From JAZSQZ01 sp045538175 (GTDB taxonomy: Bacteria; Bacillota; Clostridia; Christensenellales; UBA1242), in the NCBI GenBank assembly GCA_045538175.1, contig JAZSQZ010000005.1, positions 1-9,874 on the forward strand: DNA of 9,874 nt. The letters are read 5' to 3'. Shown here piece by piece: positions 1-6,193 of this stretch. Both the position numbers and the translations under genes were made by a program. Under the pieces are notes generated by a model, which had not been told where the DNA came from, searched no databases, and worked only from the letters and a program-made list of their open reading frames with translations. Within the stretch, counting starts at the first letter, position 1. Every line of letters starts with the position of its first letter.

Positions 1-84
1 GGAGAAGGTGGTACTGTTTTGGGGCAGTATCCTATAGCAAATACAGTAATAAGCAAAAATTCTACTATTATTTTAAAAACTTAA
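1..84 (+). CDS. C-terminal end of a PASTA-domain penicillin-binding protein (SpoVD/FtsI type), partial
   Basis: The first frame is open from base 1 and encodes 27 residues before TAA at 82-84. They read like the last half of a PASTA repeat: a G-x-V-L-x-Q-x-P core followed by an N-x-V-x-x-x-S-x-I-x-L strand. PASTA repeats close the C terminus of class B transpeptidases such as SpoVD and PbpB in Bacillota, and those genes sit directly upstream of murE in the dcw cluster, as here. The gap to murE is 10 nt, so they are probably co-transcribed. The catalytic domain lies outside the window, so the choice between spoVD and a vegetative ftsI/pbpB cannot be made. The family call rests on a short stretch plus gene order. 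Confidence 0.72.
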   Translation, partial: GEGGTVLGQYPIANTVISKNSTIILKT

Positions 85-94
85 AAGGTGAAAT

Positions 95-1543
95 ATGAAG
101 TTAAAAGATTTATTAAATAATATAGAATACAAAGAGATAAAAGGAAGTATCAATATAAACATTGAATCACTAAGTCAAAAAACTGATGAAAAAAATACAA
201 ATGGTTTGTTCTTCTGTTATAAAGGCGTTAACTTTGATGGACACAACTTTTTTCAAGTTGCAGAAAATATGGGGGCAAAAGCTCTTGTTGTTGAAAGATT
301 TTTGCCAACAAAAACAACTCAAATCTTGGTTGAAAACACAAGAAAGGTTATCGGTAAAATTTGTAATAATTTTTATGGTTCTCCACTAAGCAAACTCAAG
401 ATTATAGGAATTACGGGTACAAATGGAAAAACAACAAGTTCATATATAATTAGAAACATAATAAAAGCATCTAAAAAAACAGTAGGTGTTATTGGCACAA
501 ATGGTGTTTATATAAATGATAGTTTTGTGCCTAGCATACTTACAACGCCTGACCCAACTGACCTTTATAAGATTTTTGACGAAATGGTAAAAAACATGGT
601 TGAGTGGGTTGTTATGGAAGTGTCTGCACACTCACTAGATTTGCTAAAAGTATATGGGATAGTTTTTGAATGTTCGTTGTTTACAAATTTGACGCATGAC
701 CACTTAGATTATTTTTTGAATTTTGAAAATTATGCAAATGCAAAGCAAATTCTTTTTACGAAAAAATATTCAAAAAACTCTGTTATAAATATTGATGATA
801 ACTATGGTTTGGGGTTTTATGATTTATGTGACACAAAAAAAATATCTTATGGAATAATGCGACCAAGTGATGCTTTTGCAATAAACATAAAAATGGATTT
901 TTCAGGGAGTTCTTATGTTGTAAATTTTAAAGACGAAATTTTTGAGATTTCGCAAAACTTAGTGGGAAAGTTTAATGTGTATAATGTCCTAGGTTGCATT
1001 GCCGTTTGTAAACTTTTAGATTTTTCTACAAGAGACATTAAGGAAGGAATAAGAAGTTTAAAAACTGTCGAAGGTAGATTTCAGCAAGTTATAAAAAAAC
1101 CATTTGATGTAATTGTAGATTATGCTCATACGCCCGATGGATTAGAGAATATTTTAAAAACTGCAAAGTCTTTATGTAAAGGCAAAATTTACTGTGTTTT
1201 TGGTTGTGGGGGCAACAGAGATGTCACTAAAAGGCATAAAATGGGCCTAATTGCCACGAAATACTCAAACATTACTATTGTTACATCCGACAACCCACGC
1301 TTTGAAAAGCCCCAGAAAATTATCGCAGAAATCACAGAAAAAATTATGGATAAGTCAAAAATCTATGAGATAGTTGATAGACAGCAAGCCATAAATTTTG
1401 CATTATCTATTGCTACAAAAAATGATGTGGTTTTGATTTGTGGTAAGGGTGCCGAAGATTATCAAGATATTGATGGTGTCAAGTATCCTTTTTCTGATAA
1501 GGAAGTTGTTTTGAAGTATTTTAAAAAGATAAATGGCAAATAA
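95..1543 (+). CDS. murE: UDP-N-acetylmuramoyl-L-alanyl-D-glutamate ligase, meso-diaminopimelate-adding
   Basis: This cytoplasmic Mur ligase adds the third residue of the peptidoglycan stem peptide, using ATP. The 482-residue length is normal. An N-terminal UDP-substrate domain (about 1-100) is followed by the central ATPase domain with P-loop GTNGKTT (108-114), the THDHLDYF motif (200-207) and the lysine of NAKQILF (K217), expected to be carbamylated. The C-terminal domain carries YAHTPDGL (343-350), DNPR (399-402) and GKGAEDYQ (450-457). DNPR is the known signature of meso-DAP selection, as opposed to lysine enzymes, so the stem peptide is inferred to contain mDAP. The usual GKGHE histidine is alanine here, while the glutamate is kept. 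AGGTG at 86-90 supports the ATG at 95. It is followed by mraY after 18 nt. Confidence 0.97.
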   Translation: MKLKDLLNNIEYKEIKGSININIESLSQKTDEKNTNGLFFCYKGVNFDGHNFFQVAENMGAKALVVERFLPTKTTQILVENTRKVIGKICNNFYGSPLSKLKIIGITGTNGKTTSSYIIRNIIKASKKTVGVIGTNGVYINDSFVPSILTTPDPTDLYKIFDEMVKNMVEWVVMEVSAHSLDLLKVYGIVFECSLFTNLTHDHLDYFLNFENYANAKQILFTKKYSKNSVINIDDNYGLGFYDLCDTKKISYGIMRPSDAFAINIKMDFSGSSYVVNFKDEIFEISQNLVGKFNVYNVLGCIAVCKLLDFSTRDIKEGIRSLKTVEGRFQQVIKKPFDVIVDYAHTPDGLENILKTAKSLCKGKIYCVFGCGGNRDVTKRHKMGLIATKYSNITIVTSDNPRFEKPQKIIAEITEKIMDKSKIYEIVDRQQAINFALSIATKNDVVLICGKGAEDYQDIDGVKYPFSDKEVVLKYFKKINGK

Positions 1544-1561
1544 TTTTAAAGGGGGTTTAGG

Positions 1562-2557
1562 TTGAGATTTTATCTTGGTTTTTTAATTGCCTTTTTTGTT
1601 GCCATATGTTTGTCGCCAATAGTTATAAGGTTTTGCAAAAAGTTGAAGTTTGGACAAAATATTTTGCACTATGTTGAAAGTCACGCAAGCAAACAAGGTA
1701 CTCCAACAATGGGTGGTTTGATTTTCATAATTGCAATTATTTGTGTTGGACTATGTTTTTCATATGATAATTTTATGTTTGGGCTTATTTGTCTTTTAAT
1801 GTTTTTGGGATATGGTGTCATTGGTTTTCTAGATGATTTTATTAAAATCAAATTTAAAAGAAACCTAGGGCTTCGTCCATATCAAAAAATTATAGGACAA
1901 GCACTTATTGCTGTAATTGCAGGGGTATATGTCTATATAAATCCAAATATTGGAAGTGAAGTAGTAATTCCATTTACAAATAAAACAATAGACCTTGGTG
2001 TTTTTATAATACCTTTTGTTTTTCTTGTTTTTATTGCGACAACAAACAGTGTAAACTTGACTGATGGACTAGATGGTCTAGCAGGTGGTGTAAGTTTTGT
2101 TGTGTTTTTATCATTTGGTTTTTTAATCTTGATTTTTTCTAAGTTTTTAACTCCAGGCCTTGATGAAACGGTTATAAGTCAAATGACGATTCTTTCAAAT
2201 ATTTCTTTTGTTGCGTCGGGTGCTTTACTTGGATTCTTAGTTTTTAATTGTTTTCCGGCAACGATTTTTATGGGGGATACGGGTTCTCTTTCTCTTGGTG
2301 GTCTTCTTGCAGTAGTTGCGACTTTTTCAAAACTAGGTTTATATGTTTTGATAGTTGGTATAATGTATGTCTTATCAACACTTTCCGTAATTATACAAGT
2401 TTTATATTTTAAGAAAACAAAAAAGCGTGTATTTTTGATGGCGCCCCTTCATCACCATTTTGAGAAAAAGGGTGTGTATGAAAACAAAATTGTATCCATA
2501 TATATAATTATAACCATTATAGTTTCTTTAATTTGTATAATGGCACAGTTTATATAG
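1562..2557 (+). CDS. mraY: Phospho-N-acetylmuramoyl-pentapeptide transferase (lipid I synthase)
   Basis: This integral membrane enzyme transfers phospho-MurNAc-pentapeptide to undecaprenyl phosphate, giving lipid I. The 331-residue protein is almost entirely hydrophobic, consistent with about ten transmembrane helices. Family motifs appear in order: GTPTMGG (46-52), LDDFIKI (90-96) with the Mg-binding aspartates, NLTDGLDGLA (165-174), FMGDTGSLSLGG (236-247) and LHHHFEKKG (296-304). The start is TTG at 1562, chosen because a strong GGGGG Shine-Dalgarno tract (1551-1555) lies 6 nt upstream and the protein then begins with a typical first helix. It sits between murE and murD, with 11 nt to murD, inside one operon. 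Confidence 0.97.
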   Translation: MRFYLGFLIAFFVAICLSPIVIRFCKKLKFGQNILHYVESHASKQGTPTMGGLIFIIAIICVGLCFSYDNFMFGLICLLMFLGYGVIGFLDDFIKIKFKRNLGLRPYQKIIGQALIAVIAGVYVYINPNIGSEVVIPFTNKTIDLGVFIIPFVFLVFIATTNSVNLTDGLDGLAGGVSFVVFLSFGFLILIFSKFLTPGLDETVISQMTILSNISFVASGALLGFLVFNCFPATIFMGDTGSLSLGGLLAVVATFSKLGLYVLIVGIMYVLSTLSVIIQVLYFKKTKKRVFLMAPLHHHFEKKGVYENKIVSIYIIITIIVSLICIMAQFI

Positions 2558-2568
2558 ATGGAGTATAT

Positions 2569-3936
2569 ATGAAAAGTTTTTTGATTTATGGTTGTGGCAG
2601 AAGTGGTGTTGCAGCAATCAATCTTATATGGAACAAAAAAGATGTGTTTTATTTGTTTGATAAAGACAGAAAAAAACAAAAAGAAATGTACGAGTTGTTT
2701 AGGACAAAAAGCAATGTTTTTGTGTTATCAAAACTCGAAAATGATTTAATAAATAACTTGTCGCTAATTATAATAAGTCCGTCGGTTTCCATTTATAATA
2801 AAAAAATATTGTACGCAAAAAGCAAGGGAATAAAAGTTATATCCGAGCTTGAATTGGGTTTTTTGTCAACAAAAAACAATTTTTTGACAATTACAGGTAC
2901 AAATGGGAAAACGACAACCACAAAACTTTTATACGATATGTTAAGGTGTTGCAAAAAGAAAGCCGAACTTGTTGGAAACATAGGCATTCCTGTTTGTGAA
3001 AAAGTAAAAGGAAAAAGAAAAACAACTTTTGTCTGTGAAGTTAGCAGTTTTCAATTAGAGGGTTGTTTTTCTTTTAAACCTAAAATTTGTGGAATTTTAA
3101 ACATAACATATGACCACATAAATAGACATAAGACATTTAAAAGATATAAAGAAGAAAAGTTAAAGATTGCAAGGAATATGGATAAGAAATCAATTTTGGT
3201 TTTAAACAATAATTGTGAGCCATTAAAGTCTGAAATTGATAAGTTTTCGTGCCAAATATATTTCTTTGATATAAATAAAAAATGTCTTGGAGCATATTTA
3301 AAGGGAAATGATATATATTTCTTCGATGGTAAAAAAGATATAAAAATAGCAAATATATCATCAACAAAGCTATATGGTAAGCATAATTTTGAAAATATTT
3401 TGTGTGCAACTTTAATTGCAAAGTTGTATGGGGTAACAAATAAGTCTATACAAAAAGCAATTAACAATTTTGTCCCATATAAACACCGTTTGGAACGAAT
3501 AGGAAAATTTTTGGGGGTTGATTACATAGATGACAGTAAAGCAACGAACATAGGTGCAACAAAAGCTGCAATAAATTCTATAACACAAAAAACAATTTTA
3601 TTGTTAGGTGGAAGCGAAAAGGGCTATGATTTTAAGGAGTTATTTGTTGATTTTCCTGATTGCATAAAAAGAGTTGTTGTATTTGGCGAAACAGCAAATA
3701 AAATTGAAGTTGTTGCAAAAGAAAGTGGCGTTAAAAACATTGAAAAATTTGCAAACTTAAAATCTGCCACAGAATATTCTGTTTTGAGTGCGAACAGTGG
3801 TGAAGTTGTTTTGTTGTCACCTGCGTGTGCAAGTTTTGACGAGTTTAAAAATTATAAAGATAGGGGAGAAAAGTTTGGGGAGTATGTTAAGGAATTTGTC
3901 GCAAAAAAAACAAATCAAAAAATCACTTTCGACTGA
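2569..3936 (+). CDS. murD: UDP-N-acetylmuramoyl-L-alanine--D-glutamate ligase
   Basis: This cytoplasmic ligase adds D-glutamate to UDP-MurNAc-L-Ala. The 455 residues show a Rossmann-like N-terminal domain (YGCGRSGVAA, 7-16), P-loop GTNGKTTTT (110-118), EVSSFQLE (157-164), NITYDHINRH (178-187) and the EEKLKI lysine expected to be carbamylated. The C-terminal domain has YKHRLERIG (304-312), DDSKATN (321-327, diagnostic of MurD among Mur ligases), LGGSEKG (346-352) and SPACASFDEF (417-426). In-frame codons upstream reach a TTG at 2533 inside mraY, but ATG 2569 is preferred: GGAG at 2560-2563 sits 5 nt before it and the glycine-rich strand starts right after. Its 3' end probably overlaps the start of ftsW. 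Confidence 0.96.
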   Translation: MKSFLIYGCGRSGVAAINLIWNKKDVFYLFDKDRKKQKEMYELFRTKSNVFVLSKLENDLINNLSLIIISPSVSIYNKKILYAKSKGIKVISELELGFLSTKNNFLTITGTNGKTTTTKLLYDMLRCCKKKAELVGNIGIPVCEKVKGKRKTTFVCEVSSFQLEGCFSFKPKICGILNITYDHINRHKTFKRYKEEKLKIARNMDKKSILVLNNNCEPLKSEIDKFSCQIYFFDINKKCLGAYLKGNDIYFFDGKKDIKIANISSTKLYGKHNFENILCATLIAKLYGVTNKSIQKAINNFVPYKHRLERIGKFLGVDYIDDSKATNIGATKAAINSITQKTILLLGGSEKGYDFKELFVDFPDCIKRVVVFGETANKIEVVAKESGVKNIEKFANLKSATEYSVLSANSGEVVLLSPACASFDEFKNYKDRGEKFGEYVKEFVAKKTNQKITFD

Positions 3937-5023
3937 TGTGAAGATTTTACTGTTTTTAGTTTTCTTTTTGTCTCTCTTTGGGATATTGATGGTTTATAGT
4001 GCAAGTTCTTATTCTGCAAAACTCTATTACAATAACGGCGAATATTTTTTAATAAAACAGGTTATGGGAGTTGCCGTTGGCACAATATTTCTTGTTTTTA
4101 TGGCTAATTTTGATTACAAAAAATTAGAAAAACTAAGATGGCCACTTTTAGTGTTGGGTATTGTTTTGTTGGGTTTGGTTTTTGTGCCAGGAATAGGTGT
4201 TAGCAATTATGGTGCAAGAAGATGGATACGCCTTCCAGGTTTTACAATACAATCAAGTGAAATTGCAAAGTTTTGTTTTATAATTTTTATTGCAAGCTAT
4301 TTATCAAAATCAAAAGAAAAAATAAAAAAGTTTAAGGGAATAATCCCTGTGTTGTTGACAGGTGGAGTTATCTGCCTTCTTATAATGTTAGAGCCTAACA
4401 TGTCAATTACAATGTGTGTTGGGCTTGTAATGATTATTATGTTGTTTGTAGGTGGTATTAGGGCAAAACACTTTGTGTTGCTATCAATACCTGCTATTGC
4501 TTTAGTTTTTATTCTTATAATTATTGAGCCTTATCGTTTGGATAGGCTTATGGCTTTTATTGACCCTTGGGCAACACCTAAAGGCGAAGGATACCAACTT
4601 ATACAATCGCTTTATTCTTTGGGGTCGGGTGGTTTGTTTGGAGTGGGTTTATTTAACTCAAGACAAAAACATTTGTTTCTACCATTTTCTGAAAGTGATT
4701 TTATATTCTCAATAATAGGAGAAGAATTTGGCTTGCTTGGAAGCATTTTTGTTTTGCTTGTGTTTTTGCTTGTTGTAATTTTGAGTTTTAAAATAGGACT
4801 AAGGGCAAAAGATAGATTTGGTTGCTTTCTTGCTGTAGGGATTTCGGCTATAATTGCTGTTCAGGTTTTGTTAAATGTCGCAGTTGTGACAGGCTCAATC
4901 CCACCAACGGGACTTCCGCTTCCATTTATATCTGCCGGCTCAACAAGTTTGCTTGTTTTCATGGGTGCGATTGGGGTAGTATTAAATGTTGACCGACAAT
5001 CTAGAAAAAGTAAGATTCAGTAG
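3884..5023 (+). CDS. ftsW: SEDS-family peptidoglycan glycosyltransferase FtsW/SpoVE
   Basis: This multispanning membrane enzyme polymerises lipid II into glycan strands together with a class B transpeptidase, such as the one encoded upstream. The 379-residue model has about ten hydrophobic helices and SEDS motifs: RRWIRLPG (112-119), QSSEIAKF (123-130), GEGYQLIQSLYSLGSGG (234-250), ESDFIFSIIGEE (270-281) and TGSIPPTGLPLPFISAG (336-352). The C terminus ends NVDRQSRKSKIQ. The start is uncertain: ATG 3884 lies inside murD (53 nt overlap) behind GGGGAG only 1 nt away; TTG 3896 and GTG 3938 are alternatives. FtsW and SpoVE cannot be told apart without phylogeny; the dcw position fits either. The last 126-135 bp recur downstream at 5621-5767, and the last 15 codons recur in diverged form at 6082-6126. 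Confidence 0.95.
   Translation: MLRNLSQKKQIKKSLSTDVKILLFLVFFLSLFGILMVYSASSYSAKLYYNNGEYFLIKQVMGVAVGTIFLVFMANFDYKKLEKLRWPLLVLGIVLLGLVFVPGIGVSNYGARRWIRLPGFTIQSSEIAKFCFIIFIASYLSKSKEKIKKFKGIIPVLLTGGVICLLIMLEPNMSITMCVGLVMIIMLFVGGIRAKHFVLLSIPAIALVFILIIIEPYRLDRLMAFIDPWATPKGEGYQLIQSLYSLGSGGLFGVGLFNSRQKHLFLPFSESDFIFSIIGEEFGLLGSIFVLLVFLLVVILSFKIGLRAKDRFGCFLAVGISAIIAVQVLLNVAVVTGSIPPTGLPLPFISAGSTSLLVFMGAIGVVLNVDRQSRKSKIQ
4892..5017 (+). repeat. Direct repeat, copy 1 (3' end of ftsW)
   Basis: These 126 bases match 5630-5755 at 121 positions with no gaps, at a constant offset of 738. The mismatches are at 4909, 4915, 4960, 4988 and 5014. Read as FtsW codons, the first three are silent, the fourth is Val to Ile and the fifth Lys to Asn. 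Weaker similarity at the same offset resumes at the T-tract and -10 element (5067-5086 against 5805-5824, 19 of 20). The repeat brackets the deaminase gene. Confidence 0.97.
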
Positions 5024-5040
5024 TGAATCATCAAAGATTC

Positions 5041-5072
5041 AAAATGTATGCGATTTCGTATACATTTTTTTT
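5041..5072 (+). terminator. Rho-independent terminator after ftsW
   Basis: A 10-bp stem (5043-5052 with 5057-5066, one G-T wobble, ATTT loop), extendable with A-T pairs, is followed by eight T residues (5065-5072). It lies 17 nt after the ftsW stop and closes the murE-ftsW operon, so the downstream genes need their own promoter. Confidence 0.85.
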
Positions 5073-5079
5073 ATTTGTG

Positions 5080-5088
5080 TGTTATAAT
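5080..5088 (+). promoter_or_regulatory. Extended -10 promoter of the deaminase gene
   Basis: TGTTATAAT is a perfect TATAAT box (5083-5088) with an upstream TGn extension, ending 20 nt before the deaminase ATG. No good -35 hexamer exists: the matching position falls in the terminator stem and T-tract, so the promoter probably relies on the extended -10. The leader would be about 14 nt. Confidence 0.7.
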
Positions 5089-5108
5089 AAAAAAATGAGG
5101 TGAAGGGA

Positions 5109-5564
5109 ATGAATCAATTTATGAAAATTGCAATAAATGAAGCAAAAAAAGGAATTTCTTTAGGTCATGGTGGCCCTTTTGGCGCGGTAATTGTAAAAGA
5201 TGGAAAGATTATAAGCAAAGGGCACAATCATGTTGTTGTAAACAATGATCCAACTTGTCACGGAGAAATAGATGCAATAAGAAAAGCATGCAAAACATTA
5301 AAAACTTTTGATTTGTCAGGGTGTGAAATTTATACAACAGGATATCCTTGTCCAATGTGTTTTTGTGCTATACTTTGGGCAAATATAGATAAGGTGTATT
5401 ATGGTTGCAATACAACAGATACTGAAATCATTGGGTTTAGAGATAAGGAATTTGAAGAAAGTATTCCTGCAAGAAAGTCAAATATATGTGAAGAGATGGA
5501 TAGAAATGAATGCTTAAAGTTATATGATGAATATAATGCTATTAAAGATAAAACTCACTATTAA
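5109..5564 (+). CDS. guaD: Guanine deaminase-like enzyme of the cytidine deaminase superfamily
   Basis: This is probably a soluble zinc enzyme that deaminates guanine to xanthine, or a related purine or pyrimidine substrate. The 151 residues carry GGPFGAVIVKDG (21-32), the zinc and proton-shuttle motif as CHGE (H51, E53) and the second zinc motif PCPMC (C81, C84). NDPT before the first motif, AIRKAC after it and the DTEIIGF region resemble Bacillus-type GuaD more than TadA or cytidine deaminase. HGE replaces the usual HAE, a variant also known in yeast cytosine deaminase, so activity is expected. ATG 5109 is chosen because AGGTG (5098-5102) lies 6 nt upstream; an in-frame GTG at 5100 overlaps that site. 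The gene is monocistronic between two terminators and lies between two copies of the ftsW 3' end, which marks it as acquired. Exact substrate is not certain. Confidence 0.82.
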   Translation: MNQFMKIAINEAKKGISLGHGGPFGAVIVKDGKIISKGHNHVVVNNDPTCHGEIDAIRKACKTLKTFDLSGCEIYTTGYPCPMCFCAILWANIDKVYYGCNTTDTEIIGFRDKEFEESIPARKSNICEEMDRNECLKLYDEYNAIKDKTHY

Positions 5565-5570
5565 AAACGC

Positions 5571-5594
5571 AAGAGCAATGATTTGCTCTTTTTT
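5571..5594 (+). terminator. Rho-independent terminator after the deaminase gene
   Basis: A perfect 8-bp stem AAGAGCAA/TTGCTCTT (5571-5578 with 5583-5590, TGAT loop) runs into six T residues (5589-5594), 6 nt after the stop codon. About 26 bases later the second ftsW tail begins. Confidence 0.9.
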
Positions 5595-5620
5595 GTTTAT
5601 AATTTATAGTGCAACAACTC

Positions 5621-5767
5621 GTGTTAACGGGCTCAATCCCACCAACAGGACTGCCGCTTCCATTTATATCTGCCGGCTCAACAAGTTTGCTTGTTTTTAT
5701 GGGTGCGATTGGGGTAGTATTAAATATTGACCGACAATCTAGAAAAAGTAATATTTTAAATTTTTAA
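5621..5767 (+). pseudogene. Displaced ftsW 3' end, copy 2 (N-terminally truncated remnant)
   Basis: Reading from GTG 5621, the frame encodes V-L-T-G-S-I-P and continues through the C-terminal segment of FtsW to NIDRQSRKSNILNF and TAA at 5765-5767. It matches residues 334-377 of the intact FtsW with only V335L, V369I and K377N; the last residues differ. At DNA level 121 of 126 bases agree. The frame is closed upstream by a stop at 5600, and there is no ribosome binding site, so this is a remnant, not a gene. Because three of five base changes are silent and one is conservative, it most likely diverged from copy 1 while still part of a working ftsW and was cut off later. It fits the former chromosomal end of ftsW, displaced by the insertion that brought copy 1 and the deaminase. 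Confidence 0.92.
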
Positions 5768-5817
5768 TGTAAATGTAAATAAAGTTTAAATATTTTGTAT
5801 GTATTTTTTTATTTGTA

Positions 5818-5826
5818 TGTTATATT
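5818..5826 (+). promoter_or_regulatory. Extended -10 promoter of the 68-residue gene
   Basis: TGTTATATT (hexamer 5821-5826) follows a seven-T tract and ends 20 nt before the ATG at 5847. The T-tract through -10 segment (5805-5824) matches that of the deaminase promoter at 19 of 20 bases, at the same 738-base offset as the ftsW tail repeat. Confidence 0.6.
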
Positions 5827-5846
5827 ACTGCTGTAGGAGAAAAGAT

Positions 5847-6053
5847 ATGAATAATATAGAGTTTGGTAAAAAGATGCAAGAACTTGCTAAAAACTTTGAA
5901 ACAAACACAGGTGAAAAATTAGGTGTTTCAATAAATTTAGAAACAGGTTATTTGTCTTCAAAGGTTTATTGTGGAAAGGATTACCCACAAGATAGGGAAA
6001 AACTCATAAAATTTATGGAAGAAAAAATAAAAGAATACTTAAATAATTTGTAG
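5847..6053 (+). CDS. Small protein of unknown function (68 residues)
   Basis: I do not recognise this protein. It is short, soluble and rich in Lys, Glu and Asn, with a likely amphipathic helix at the N terminus (EFGKKMQELAKNFE), a central strand-prone part (KLGVSINLETGYLSSKVYCG) and a C-terminal helix (DREKLIKFMEEKIKEYL). The helix-strand-helix pattern could be a small compact domain. ATG 5847 is chosen because AGGAG (5835-5839) is 7 nt upstream and the promoter ends 20 nt before it; a longer in-frame extension would begin inside the T-tract and look non-coding. It stands alone, directly after the displaced ftsW end copy 2 and directly before copy 3. That is the same slot the deaminase holds between copies 1 and 2, so it is inferred to be cargo of an earlier insertion. 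Confidence 0.7.
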   Translation: MNNIEFGKKMQELAKNFETNTGEKLGVSINLETGYLSSKVYCGKDYPQDREKLIKFMEEKIKEYLNNL

Positions 6054-6081
6054 TTTTAGAATGTTTTTACGTATGAAATAT

Positions 6082-6138
6082 GTTGTTCTTAATGTGGATG
6101 GGAAAAGTAGGAAGAGTAAAATACAATTTTTTATTTAA
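6082..6138 (+). pseudogene. Diverged ftsW 3' end, copy 3 (remnant)
   Basis: From 6082 the frame reads VVLNVDGKSRKSKIQ, then FFI and TAA (6136-6138). FtsW residues 365-379 are VVLNVDRQSRKSKIQ, so 13 of 15 residues agree. Only two of those 13 codons (AAT, AGT) are the same triplet; the other 11 are synonymous replacements, so DNA comparison alone would miss it. Residues just upstream (from about 6061) show only faint likeness, so the break is near 6061-6082. There is no ribosome binding site or full gene. I infer the end of an ftsW from a clearly different lineage, left here by an older insertion event. The match is short but in-frame and at the exact C terminus, so chance is unlikely. Confidence 0.82.
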
Positions 6139-6176
6139 AAAGTATACATTTTGCAAACAAAGTGTATACTTTTTTT
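6137..6176 (+). terminator. Hairpin terminator before the kinase gene
   Basis: A perfect 12-bp stem (6137-6148 with 6163-6174) built on AGTATACA/TGTATACT encloses a 14-nt loop and ends in seven T residues (6170-6176). It begins at the stop codon of the third ftsW tail, so it may be the original terminator of that ftsW; it now also serves the 68-residue gene. Confidence 0.85.
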
Positions 6177-6184
6177 GTTTTTTA

Positions 6185-6193
6185 TGTCAAAAT
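6185..6193 (+). promoter_or_regulatory. Possible extended -10 promoter of the kinase gene
   Basis: TGTCAAAAT (6185-6193) has the TGn extension and 4 of 6 bases of TATAAT, directly after the T-rich end of the terminator, 17 nt before the ATG. It is weaker than the other promoters here and is called mainly by the matching layout. Confidence 0.4.

Noticed and set aside
3051..3467. Minus-strand open frame of 138 codons opposite murD
   Set aside because: murD is intact with all its motifs here; the reverse frame is a shadow of AT-rich codon use and has no recognisable motif. The other minus-strand frames (for example near 440-631, 2452-2679 and 8502-8690) fail for the same reason.
5524..5730. Open frame of 68 codons crossing the deaminase end, its terminator and ftsW tail copy 2
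   Set aside because: It runs out of frame with both the deaminase and the FtsW tail, spans a strong terminator and has no ribosome site; the FtsW frame explains the sequence.
5766..5780. Short tandem AAATGT-type repeat
   Set aside because: About two units only, in very AT-rich intergenic DNA; not distinguishable from chance.
6061..6138. Possible mini-gene starting at ATG 6061 and ending in the FtsW-like tail
   Set aside because: 25 codons with no Shine-Dalgarno site or promoter; better explained as a stranded ftsW end.
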